Positions 1-6,338 of a stretch of DNA of 6,911 nucleotides are shown one piece after another. Source of the DNA: Clostridiales bacterium UBA1728. GTDB taxonomy: Bacteria; Bacillota; Clostridia; Oscillospirales; Oscillospiraceae. Positions within the stretch are counted from its first letter, which is position 1, and each line of letters begins with the position of its first letter. The translations under genes and the position numbers were made by a program. The notes below the pieces were generated by a model, which saw only the letters and a program-made list of their open reading frames with translations, searched no databases and was not told the origin of the DNA. The stretch is from NCBI GenBank assembly GCA_002315975.1, contig DCIK01000012.1:1-6911 (forward strand). Reading direction: 5' to 3'.

Positions 1-58
1 CAAAGATCAGCTCCAGAGGCTTGATGGTCAGGGTATAAAGGCAATTCAGAAACGACAT
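1..58 (-). CDS. Start of a second YidC-like (possibly YidC-sulfatase) gene, cut by the window edge
   Basis: Only the first 19 codons are present; the rest lies beyond position 1. The translation begins MSFLNCLYTLTIKPLELIF. It matches the first 19 residues of the large fusion protein encoded at 859-3669 at 15 positions without gaps, and the DNA is also visibly similar (positions 1-58 against 3612-3669). It is therefore a paralogue of at least the YidC/Oxa1-like N-terminus. Whether it also carries the sulfatase domain cannot be seen. The ATG is 23 nt downstream of the mntP stop. A modest purine-rich ribosome site (GGAAAGCGAG) precedes it, so it is most likely co-transcribed with mntP from the riboswitch-controlled promoter. 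The family call rests on the match to the neighbour, not on catalytic residues. Confidence 0.8.
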   Translation of the reverse strand, partial: MSFLNCLYTLTIKPLELIF

Positions 59-81
59 GAGTTTTCTCGCTTTCCACGAAA

Positions 82-651
82 TCAGAAATTGATGATACCC
101 AGATGCTCCAGCAGAATCTTACTGCCGATGAGAATGAGGATTACGCCCCCGGCCAGCTCGGCCTTGGACTTGTACTTCAGCCCGAACACATTGCCCACCT
201 TGAGACCCACGGCGGAGAGAGCGAAGGTTGTCACCCCGATAAAGCTCACGGCGGCCACGATGTTCACATCCGGCAGCAGGGCGAAGGTGATACCCACAGC
301 CAGCGCGTCAATGCTGGTGGCCACAGCCATGACCAGCATGGTTTTAAAGCCGAAGGAGCTGTCTGCCTCGTCGGCATCCTGTTCCCGGCTCTCCCTGACC
401 ATATTGCCGCCGATGAAGCACAGCAGTACAAAGGCCACCCAGTGATCAATGGAGGTAATGTATTTTTCGAAGGTGGAGCCCAGCAGATAGCCGATGGCCG
501 GCATCAGCGCCTGAAAGCCGCCGAACCACGCTCCCACGCAGAGATAGTGCCTGATTTCAATCTTCTGCGTGGACAGACCCTTGCACACGCTGACGGCAAA
601 GGCGTCCATGCTCAGACCCACAGCTAAGACAAAAAGCTCCAGCAAACTCAT
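82..651 (-). CDS. mntP: MntP-family manganese efflux pump
   Basis: This is a 189-residue membrane protein that exports excess Mn2+ from the cytoplasm; E. coli MntP is 188 residues. The N-terminal motif GLSMDAFAVS (residues 12-21, Asp16) and the second-half motif ATSIDALAVG (111-120, Asp115) are the paired acidic repeats typical of MntP. HWVAFVLLCFIGGNM (70-84) also matches the family closely. About six hydrophobic segments are visible, with a charged cytoplasmic loop near 86-100. The open frame extends upstream to 756, but the start at 651 is chosen because MntP proteins begin here and a GGAGGA site lies 7 nt upstream. The longer frame would also translate through the riboswitch. Expression is probably switched on by Mn2+ through the leader at 666-779. 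A YidC-like gene follows after 23 nt. Confidence 0.95.
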   Translation of the reverse strand: MSLLELFVLAVGLSMDAFAVSVCKGLSTQKIEIRHYLCVGAWFGGFQALMPAIGYLLGSTFEKYITSIDHWVAFVLLCFIGGNMVRESREQDADEADSSFGFKTMLVMAVATSIDALAVGITFALLPDVNIVAAVSFIGVTTFALSAVGLKVGNVFGLKYKSKAELAGGVILILIGSKILLEHLGIINF

Positions 652-658
652 TTCTCTA

Positions 659-664
659 TCCTCC
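659..664 (-). promoter_or_regulatory. Ribosome binding site of mntP
   Basis: GGAGGA on the minus strand, 7 nt before the ATG at 651. It fixes the mntP start and lies directly after the T tract of the leader terminator, so a transcript must read through that terminator before this site exists in the RNA. Confidence 0.85.
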
Positions 665-665
665 G

Positions 666-703
666 AAAAAAATAAGCCCAAGCATGGCACAGCCATACTT
701 GAG
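666..703 (-). terminator. Intrinsic terminator in the mntP leader (riboswitch expression platform)
   Basis: On the minus strand CTCAAGTATGGC (703-692) pairs with GCCATGCTTGGG (688-677) around a TGT loop. This gives a 12-bp stem with two G-U wobbles, followed by CTTA and seven Ts (672-666). It sits between the aptamer and the mntP ribosome site. Its outer CTC (703-701) is also the 3' strand of the aptamer's closing helix, so aptamer closure and full terminator formation compete. That fits an ON switch in which Mn2+ binding allows read-through. The shared stretch is only 3 nt, so the strength of the competition is uncertain. Confidence 0.8.
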
Positions 704-779
704 TCTCGTTGTTTAAGACAAGCCAGACGCCTTGCGTCAGTGTGTTGACTTGCCACTCAAAAGAGCCAGCTACTCCCTC
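701..779 (-). promoter_or_regulatory. yybP-ykoY manganese riboswitch aptamer
   Basis: The leader carries the hallmarks of the yybP-ykoY family, which binds Mn2+ and commonly controls mntP-type exporters. These are the 5' GGGAGTAG (777-770), a GTCAACA stretch after the first hairpin, and the 3' AACGAGAC segment (711-704). A visible fold includes CTC-TTTT-GAG (765-756). GGCAAG (754-749) pairs with CTTGTC (722-717), enclosing a GACGC-AAG-GCGTC hairpin (738-726). The closing helix P1 appears to be only GAG (779-777) with CTC (703-701). Position upstream of mntP and a following terminator support the call. It was recognised by eye; a covariance-model score was not run. Confidence 0.88.
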
Positions 780-785
780 GCCAAC

Positions 786-814
786 AGTATACCATGATAA
801 AAGACCCCTGTCAA
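786..814 (-). promoter_or_regulatory. Consensus housekeeping promoter for mntP and the downstream yidC-like gene
   Basis: On the minus strand a perfect -35 TTGACA (814-809) is followed by a 17-nt spacer and a -10 TATACT (791-786). The spacer ends in TGG, giving an extended -10 TG element. The predicted start of transcription is about 778-780, right at the 5' edge of the riboswitch aptamer. The promoter lies just beyond the probable terminator of the upstream operon, so mntP appears to form its own transcription unit. Confidence 0.88.
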
Positions 815-821
815 GCGCACG

Positions 822-845
822 AAAGGCGCCCGACAGAGGCCTTTT
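822..845 (-). terminator. Probable terminator of the mscL to YidC-sulfatase operon
   Basis: On the minus strand, 14 nt after the stop codon of the large fusion gene, AAAGGC (844-839) pairs with GCCTTT (827-822). A further CTC/GGG helix, a one-base bulge and a TGTC loop sit inside. The T run after it is short, so termination may be partial. A competing hairpin, CCCGACA (856-850) with TGTCGGG (835-829), overlaps it. It separates the operon from the mntP promoter. Confidence 0.5.
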
Positions 846-858
846 GGATTGTCGGGAA

Positions 859-3669
859 TTATTCGCCGGTAAATACGGCATTCTTCGCAACGACCGTCCA
901 GTTGTTCTTATCCCAGATGTCATCGTGGACGGAGTACCACTTGCCGGGCATGAGGACATTTCCGTTGTTGATGTTCACATCCCAGTCCTTGGAGGCGGTC
1001 ACATACTGGTCGTGGGCGGTTTTCTCATCGCTGTTGATGGGCTTGCCGGTCATGGGGTTCACGGGGTTTTCAATGATGCCCTCGGTGGCCAGCGTGGGCA
1101 CATCGGCGTTGGTCATGAACTCGTGGGAGGTGGTAAACTCCGTGGCGTTATAGTCCTTCACCAGCAGTACCGGGAAATAGCATTCTGCGTCATCCACACG
1201 GTCACCGGGGCTATCCAGGGTATAGACAATATCATCCAGCGCGAAGTTATCCAGCTGCAAGGAGCTGCGACCATGGTCAGAGACGATGATGATACGGGTG
1301 TTGTCGTACACACCCTGCTCCCGCAGGTAGTCGAACCAGTCGCCCAGAAGCTGCATGGCGCACATATTCACATGGTAGCCGGCGTAATCCACATAGTCCC
1401 GCATCTTCAGGGTGTTGCCGTTGAGGGTAAAGCGATCCTGATGAGCCTCGTCGTACTCCACATTATTCACCCTCATGGAGGGCACATAGTCAGGGGTCTG
1501 GAGCAGGCAGTCCGAGTGGGTAATATCGTTGGTCATCATTACGAACGAGCCCTGCTCACAATCGGCGATGCTGGTCATCGTGGGCAGGTTCTTCATCACG
1601 TAGTAAGCGTTGGTGAAGTCGGAATACTCGCCCTCAGCAAGGCTGGTGGTAAACAGCCGCTGATAGCTGGACTGCTGGGAGCAGGAATTATAGTTTCCCT
1701 CGTTGTAGAGCGCGGTCTGGAGGAAGCGGGGCGCAATCTTCATGATGCTGTAGCAGAAGAAGTTCCTGTTTCGGACGAGGATATCGCTCTCACCGTTATC
1801 GTCACCGGCAAAGTAGCCGTTAGCGTGGTAGACATGAACGCCCTCGCAGTCGTCAAAAACAGACAGGTCGGGAATCCACTGGTAATTGGCGTAGCTGGGG
1901 TCCAGCACCGACACATCATAGCCCTCATTGGCGAAAAGCACCGGCATGACCTTCAGAGCCTCATTGTGCTTATCCACCAGCAGCTCGTCCTTGCGCTTGT
2001 TCATCTCCACAGGGGTGTACTCATAGCCGCCGAAAAGGGCGGGAACGGCAAAGTTGGTGAAGCCGCCGAAGGAGAGGGTATTGGAGTAGTATGTAAAGCC
2101 GGCGAACTGCTTCTCCAGCTGCGGGTCCTCGTTGAACAGGTAGGGCACATACAGACCCATGCCGCGATCGATCATGATGACTACCACGTTTTTCCCGGTT
2201 CTGCTGAGGGTAAAGTTGGGGGCCGTCTCACTGCGGCTGTTCAGATCCACTTCTGCCACGGACTGCGTGATACCTCTGGCGTTGACGGCAGACATACAGA
2301 CCACTGCAGCTACGGTGGCAGCGAGGGCTCTGGTGACCGACTGGGGACATTTCTGGTAGAGGAAGGCGAAGAGCAGCGCAGCGCAGCCCACCAGCACCAG
2401 GTTCACCAGCAGGTCCATATTGCCGACCTTGAAGGCGTCCACATAGGTCAGGTTTGCGGTCAGCAGCCCCATGCGTTTGCCGAAGAAGAGATAATCCGTA
2501 AGACCCACGCCGCAGAGCACCCACGCGCCCAGCTCAAAGAAGAGCTTGGCACTATCATCACTGAGGGCATAGAACACGCCCGTCCACAGCACAAACACGC
2601 CTGCTGCCAGCAGGAAGGAGTTGACCAGATACCACAGCGGATGGACGAAATTGTTCAGATTCATAAACTCCTGGGGTGAGGAGCGGATGACAGCAGAGGG
2701 AATGAGGACACCCGTCAGTAAGGCCAGAAACACCACCGCCAGAAAGAACAGCTTCGGACTGGGCTTTCTTTTGAAGACGAAGGGCTTGCGCTTACCGCGC
2801 TTGAAGGCCAGACGACGGAAGAACTGCCCGATGAGAATGGCACCGATGAACAGAAAAAAGATGCCTCTCTTCTTTCTGTGGGTACCAATCAGGTAGAAGC
2901 TGATGCCGCAGGTGGCAACACCCAGCAGCAGAAACAGGAAGGACACCACCAGATCGGAATTCTTATAGCGGTAGCAGAGCGTCTTGCACAGGGAGAAGAG
3001 GTTATTCAGCGTCCAGTAGAGCACCAGACCCGAGGGGGAATCGTAGAGGAACACCAGAAAGAACGCCGCCATGGCATAGAGCTGAAGCCTGGTCTTCCGG
3101 GGGTAGCCCTTGGTGAAGATGACCGTGGAGACCACATTGATGGACGTCATCAGAATGGGCAGCAGATTCAGGGTGATTCCGCCGAATCGGATGAGTCCGT
3201 CAGGCTCTGTCAGTGATTGAATGGGACCGAAGCCGGAACCGTAGAGCAAAGTGAGATGGGAGAGAAAGTTATAGGCGGCGATGAAGAAAGGAATCTCCAG
3301 GAACAGCGACACAGCTCCCTTGAGCACATGGGTGGGGCTGTAGTTGTTCTGCCGGTAGTAGGTCTGGAGCATCATGGTGCGCTCATCACCGGTGAAGGTG
3401 GCCTTGATGTGCTTCACCCATTTGTCCAGCCGCGCCTCGGTATTGCGCTCCTCCTCCTGCATGGCGTCGGCGCGCCGATAGAGGGGCAGCACCAGAAAGT
3501 TTACCGCCAGACTCAGCACTATGATGGAAAGGCCCGAAACCGGGAAATCCACATCCAGCAGGAGGGCTGCCAGCTTCTGGAAGCTCTGGTAGGCAGCGCT
3601 GAAAACGACTTCGAAAATCAGCTCCAGGGGTTTAATGGTCAGAGTATATAAAGCGGATAGGATAGTCAT
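859..3669 (-). CDS. YidC/Oxa1-like insertase domain fused to an extracellular LtaS/sulfatase-like domain
   Basis: This 936-residue multi-domain membrane protein has an N-terminal part (about 1-235) that follows YidC: a first core helix ending FLVLPL (58-63), a charged cytoplasmic loop (64-105), TYYRQNNYSP (103-112), EIPFFIAAYNFLSH (125-138), LLPILM (169-174) and SPSGLVLYWTLNNLFS (211-226). The groove arginine of canonical YidC is replaced by Asn57. Six or seven more hydrophobic segments follow between 240 and 465. The C-terminal domain (about 480-936) resembles the alkaline-phosphatase superfamily, as in LtaS and phosphoglycerol transferases: NVVVIMID (Asp501), a nucleophile-like Thr538 in GGFTNFAVPALFGG, His718 in NDITHSD, and the metal pair Asp798-His799 in IVSDHGRS. 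It probably acts on a glycerol-phosphate-type polymer outside the membrane, but the substrate is unknown. The ATG overlaps the preceding stop as ATGA, and AAGAAGG lies upstream. A YidC-like paralogue begins at 58. Confidence 0.88.
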   Translation of the reverse strand: MTILSALYTLTIKPLELIFEVVFSAAYQSFQKLAALLLDVDFPVSGLSIIVLSLAVNFLVLPLYRRADAMQEEERNTEARLDKWVKHIKATFTGDERTMMLQTYYRQNNYSPTHVLKGAVSLFLEIPFFIAAYNFLSHLTLLYGSGFGPIQSLTEPDGLIRFGGITLNLLPILMTSINVVSTVIFTKGYPRKTRLQLYAMAAFFLVFLYDSPSGLVLYWTLNNLFSLCKTLCYRYKNSDLVVSFLFLLLGVATCGISFYLIGTHRKKRGIFFLFIGAILIGQFFRRLAFKRGKRKPFVFKRKPSPKLFFLAVVFLALLTGVLIPSAVIRSSPQEFMNLNNFVHPLWYLVNSFLLAAGVFVLWTGVFYALSDDSAKLFFELGAWVLCGVGLTDYLFFGKRMGLLTANLTYVDAFKVGNMDLLVNLVLVGCAALLFAFLYQKCPQSVTRALAATVAAVVCMSAVNARGITQSVAEVDLNSRSETAPNFTLSRTGKNVVVIMIDRGMGLYVPYLFNEDPQLEKQFAGFTYYSNTLSFGGFTNFAVPALFGGYEYTPVEMNKRKDELLVDKHNEALKVMPVLFANEGYDVSVLDPSYANYQWIPDLSVFDDCEGVHVYHANGYFAGDDNGESDILVRNRNFFCYSIMKIAPRFLQTALYNEGNYNSCSQQSSYQRLFTTSLAEGEYSDFTNAYYVMKNLPTMTSIADCEQGSFVMMTNDITHSDCLLQTPDYVPSMRVNNVEYDEAHQDRFTLNGNTLKMRDYVDYAGYHVNMCAMQLLGDWFDYLREQGVYDNTRIIIVSDHGRSSLQLDNFALDDIVYTLDSPGDRVDDAECYFPVLLVKDYNATEFTTSHEFMTNADVPTLATEGIIENPVNPMTGKPINSDEKTAHDQYVTASKDWDVNINNGNVLMPGKWYSVHDDIWDKNNWTVVAKNAVFTGE

Positions 3670-4910
3670 TGTTCAGAACCTTCTTCTTTGCGGAGCTCCT
3701 CGCATTTCGCAATCAGATAATCAGCCACGCGCTTGGCGCCCTCGCCGGGATAGCACCAGGTTTCTTCCCGAACCTGACGGCGGCCTTCGGCATAGCGGGG
3801 CTCGGTGAGGCACTCCTCGATCATTTCGGGGAGCTTTTCCAGATCGTCCTTGCCCAGCTGCTCGCCGATGCGGGGCAGGGCGGTAAAGGTCCAGAAGGGC
3901 GTATCCAGCCAGCAGGCATCATAGGGGCTGTTGTCAAACTCGGTATCGGCATAGATTACCGGCTTGTCAAACACCAGAGAGAAGTCGAAGAGCACGCCGG
4001 AGAAGTCGGAAACCAGAATGTCCGAGCGGCGGAGCACATCAAAGTTGTCTGCATCCCGGTTCCACTCCAGACGCTCGGAGTCGGGATACTGCTGCATGAG
4101 CTTATCCATCAGCTCCTTCTCGGAGGTAAAGGACTGGGGATGGGGGCGGACAATGATATGGTAGTCGGTTTTGAGCAGCACATCCAGAATCCTGCCGCCG
4201 AACCTGGAGAAGATAGCGCTGGCGCCCCAGGAGGGAGCCAATAGGACCACTCTCTGTCCGTGATTGTCCACGGCGGGGCTGTTCTCCAGTCTGTGCTTCA
4301 GCTCATCCATGAAGGGGATGCCGGCCATGACCAGCTCCTTGGCGGGAAGATTGCGGAGCTCTTCCAGCTTCCGCTCGTCCTCGTACTGGTACTGGCCGGA
4401 GAGCATTACGGCATCATAGTAGTCCAGCGCGAACATACGGTAGCCGGTGACCTCCACGGGTCCGTGGAGCATATGAACATAGAAGTCCACAGCCTTGGAG
4501 CGCTTCCACTGATATACCTCCAGACCGGGGGTGGTGGAGAGCAGCACATTGGCACTGACAAAGTTCAGCCTGGCAAAGGCCTTATTGCCTGCACCGATGA
4601 AGCGGGCATCCAGATGCTCCATGCCGCAGCTCAACGCAGGGTCATCCTCGGAGGAGGTCATGTATACCGTATCAAAGCCGCGGGCATTCAGTTCCCGGCA
4701 TACGGGCTCAAACACATTCCAGTAACGCTTGCCCTCGGAATAGATCACCAGAGGCAGCTTTTCTTCGGCTGCATCGGCCTTTTTTCCGCCGCTGAAGAAG
4801 AAGCGGAGCTTCACGATCCAGCCCTTCATCAGCCAGATCAGGGCACTGAACATACCCAACAGGATAGCGAAGAGCATACTGCCGGTACCGGGATCAATGT
4901 AGAGTCTCAT
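3666..4910 (-). CDS. CDP-glycerol glycerophosphotransferase-like protein (TagB/TagF family)
   Basis: This 414-residue protein resembles enzymes that transfer glycerol-phosphate from CDP-glycerol to a lipid-linked acceptor in teichoic-acid-type synthesis. It begins with YIDPGTGSM and one membrane segment (about 11-33), so it should be anchored with the enzyme domain in the cytoplasm. Family features run in the expected order: a HG motif (His149-Gly150), LLAPSWG (223-229, the usual APTW region), VRPHP (254-258, His257), and SDFSGVLFDF...KP (301-317). The two histidines match the pair conserved in TagF. The first motif reads HGPVEV rather than the usual HGTPxK, so the donor or acceptor may differ. 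AAAAGGA lies 10 nt before the ATG. Its start overlaps the preceding gene by 17 nt, and its stop overlaps the YidC-sulfatase start by 4 nt, suggesting coupled translation and a shared pathway. No CDP-glycerol synthesis gene is in the window. Confidence 0.85.
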   Translation of the reverse strand: MRLYIDPGTGSMLFAILLGMFSALIWLMKGWIVKLRFFFSGGKKADAAEEKLPLVIYSEGKRYWNVFEPVCRELNARGFDTVYMTSSEDDPALSCGMEHLDARFIGAGNKAFARLNFVSANVLLSTTPGLEVYQWKRSKAVDFYVHMLHGPVEVTGYRMFALDYYDAVMLSGQYQYEDERKLEELRNLPAKELVMAGIPFMDELKHRLENSPAVDNHGQRVVLLAPSWGASAIFSRFGGRILDVLLKTDYHIIVRPHPQSFTSEKELMDKLMQQYPDSERLEWNRDADNFDVLRRSDILVSDFSGVLFDFSLVFDKPVIYADTEFDNSPYDACWLDTPFWTFTALPRIGEQLGKDDLEKLPEMIEECLTEPRYAEGRRQVREETWCYPGEGAKRVADYLIAKCEELRKEEGSEQ

Positions 4911-5547
4911 TTTTGTTTTTTCCTTTTCTTTTGAAAATGTATGCCAGTAGAAAGAGAGCGCTGTTCAAAACCACAAATGCCGAAGGTTCGGGTGAAGAGG
5001 GCAGCGTGAGATTAATCGCAAGGTGAAGCAGAGCGGGGCTCAGAACAGAACCCGTCTGCTCGGCAAGGGCACTGAAGCCAAGAGCCGCACAGAACGCATA
5101 AAGCAGCGTAAGCAGCGCTGCCGCCGCGCCATTGAGAAGATGAAAAAGCGCAAAGAGAGCGGCGCAGAGAAAACAGACTGCCCCCTCTCCAAGGGCAAGC
5201 TTTTCCCGCATCGCAAGCGGCAGCACAGCGCGGAAGAGGACTTCCTCGCCCAGCGCAGCGAATGCGAGTGCCGGAAGCTCCCGCCACGACGGAAGCTCCG
5301 GATGCAGTGCCAGCTGCAGTAACGGGATACAGAGCAGCGGCCAGCTGAGTCTCAGACTGAATGTCCGGGGACGGCAAAGCAGAAGCCGCTCCTGTAAGCC
5401 CTTGCGCTTCACATTCCTGAGCAGCAGCAGCCAGAAGGCCGCTTCCAGTACGCTCACCAAAGCGGCAGGATCAGCGCACAGTCTTTGGGGCAGAAGATGG
5501 ATGAATGCATAGAGAAGGGAATAAAGCAAAAGCAAAGAAATGTTCAT
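4894..5547 (-). CDS. CPBP/CAAX-type intramembrane metalloprotease homologue
   Basis: This is a very hydrophobic 217-residue protein with about seven predicted membrane segments. The three CPBP family motifs are intact: GEEVLFR (Glu101, Glu102, Arg106), FxxxH (Phe132, His136) and HxxxN (His175, Asn179). Members include eukaryotic CAAX prenyl proteases and bacterial proteins linked to bacteriocin immunity or regulated proteolysis; many have no known substrate. The frame can be extended four codons to a TTG at 5559. The ATG at 5547 is preferred because it has a usual start codon and a GGAT element about 7 nt upstream. It starts 18 nt after the thymidylate-synthase-like gene and ends inside the glycerophosphotransferase gene. 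A role in processing or regulating the envelope module is inferred from position only. The C-terminal tail is lysine-rich and probably cytoplasmic. Confidence 0.82.
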   Translation of the reverse strand: MNISLLLLYSLLYAFIHLLPQRLCADPAALVSVLEAAFWLLLLRNVKRKGLQERLLLCRPRTFSLRLSWPLLCIPLLQLALHPELPSWRELPALAFAALGEEVLFRAVLPLAMREKLALGEGAVCFLCAALFALFHLLNGAAAALLTLLYAFCAALGFSALAEQTGSVLSPALLHLAINLTLPSSPEPSAFVVLNSALFLLAYIFKRKGKNKNETLH

Positions 5548-5565
5548 GGCTTTATCCAAAGCTCA

Positions 5566-6324
5566 TCAGGGGCGATTCTTCAGCGCCTCCACCTTTTCGG
5601 CGATTTCCACGGCGGCAGAGGCCATCAGCTCCTGCCAGTCGCCCTCAAAGAAGTAGCAGAGCTCGTCCGGCTCCTCCGCATCGCGGATGCGCCGGCAGTA
5701 GCCCTCCAGCAGACCGAAGTCCTTTTCATAGCAGTGGAAGGAGTTGGCCCGAAGGGTGAAGCTGCCCATGCTCACGCCCAGCTCGGCGGCCAGACGCTCC
5801 TGCAGGCAGATGAGGGCATAGCTGTTCATGAAGGTAGCCTCGCAGGCATCGTTGGAGCGGAAGAGCACCTTGCAGTGGAGTGCGCCGCCGCGGATGAAAA
5901 ACTGCAGATGCTGCAGGCAGGCGGGGTTCGTATTGCCCTCGGCGCTGTCATGCTTCCAGTCGCGGACATCCACCACAGCCCTGCGGCTGTCGGCGTTGCG
6001 CCGGAGCTCCCGGCGGATGAAGGGGAGCTGCTCGGCAATGCGGGCGTGATAGGTATATTCCCAGTTGCCGCGCTCAATCTCAAAGTCCAGAATGCCGTCC
6101 AGCATCTCTTGCCGGTACTGCTCCAGCTCCATGAAGCCGCCGATAAAGAGCTTGGAAATCCGGGGCTCGGCAAGGGGCTGCTCCACATAGAGGGTCATGG
6201 AGCATTCCTTCTGGGTGGTATTATAGTCGGGACAGGGAGTGTGCTCGCCGTACTGCTCCAAAAGCAGCAGCGAATGATGGTAAGCCTCGGGCAGACTGCG
6301 GCCGGAGGCAAGAAGCTCACGCAT
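5566..6324 (-). CDS. Divergent thymidylate synthase superfamily protein
   Basis: This 252-residue soluble protein aligns with the ThyA fold in several blocks. DSRR (112-115) followed by Trp123 matches the phosphate-binding arginine pair. PACLQHLQFFI (134-144) carries the catalytic-type Cys136 and Gln141. FRSNDA (155-160) matches the Arg-Ser-x-Asp block. FMNSYALICLQ (165-175) gives a possible Asn177 equivalent, and SFHCYEKD (195-202) supplies the His and Tyr that bind the dUMP sugar. The usual N-terminal RTGT loop and the folate-closing C-terminus of ThyA are not visible, which recalls the shorter archaeal-type branch. It could be a working dUMP or dCMP methylase or hydroxymethylase, or a repurposed member; sequence alone cannot decide. 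It has an AAGGAGA site 7 nt upstream, starts 12 nt after mscL and leads into the CPBP gene. A nucleotide-modifying enzyme among envelope genes is unexpected. Confidence 0.78.
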   Translation of the reverse strand: MRELLASGRSLPEAYHHSLLLLEQYGEHTPCPDYNTTQKECSMTLYVEQPLAEPRISKLFIGGFMELEQYRQEMLDGILDFEIERGNWEYTYHARIAEQLPFIRRELRRNADSRRAVVDVRDWKHDSAEGNTNPACLQHLQFFIRGGALHCKVLFRSNDACEATFMNSYALICLQERLAAELGVSMGSFTLRANSFHCYEKDFGLLEGYCRRIRDAEEPDELCYFFEGDWQELMASAAVEIAEKVEALKNRP

Positions 6325-6331
6325 GGCTGTG

Positions 6332-6338
6332 TCTCCTT
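6332..6338 (-). promoter_or_regulatory. Ribosome binding site of the thymidylate-synthase-like gene
   Basis: AAGGAGA on the minus strand, 7 nt before the ATG at 6324. It overlaps the mscL stop codon, so ribosomes finishing mscL pass directly over it. It supports the chosen start and membership in one operon. Confidence 0.85.

Noticed and set aside
652..756. N-terminal extension of MntP to an upstream ATG
   Set aside because: It would translate the riboswitch and terminator; the family start at 651 has its own GGAGGA site.
648..959. Minus-strand frame of 103 codons spanning the end of the fusion gene and the mntP leader
   Set aside because: It starts inside the fusion gene in another frame and runs through the terminator, promoter and aptamer; no family resemblance.
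709..2679. Long plus-strand open frame of 656 codons
   Set aside because: It is antisense to the YidC-sulfatase gene, has the His/Val/Gly-rich make-up of a shadow frame, shows no family motif, and its 5' end runs through the riboswitch and promoter region.
1..3669. Similarity between 1-58 and 3612-3669 as a mobile-element or recombination repeat
   Set aside because: The match is in frame, mostly conservative at protein level, and is better explained as the same start of two paralogous genes. No transposase or flanking duplications are present.
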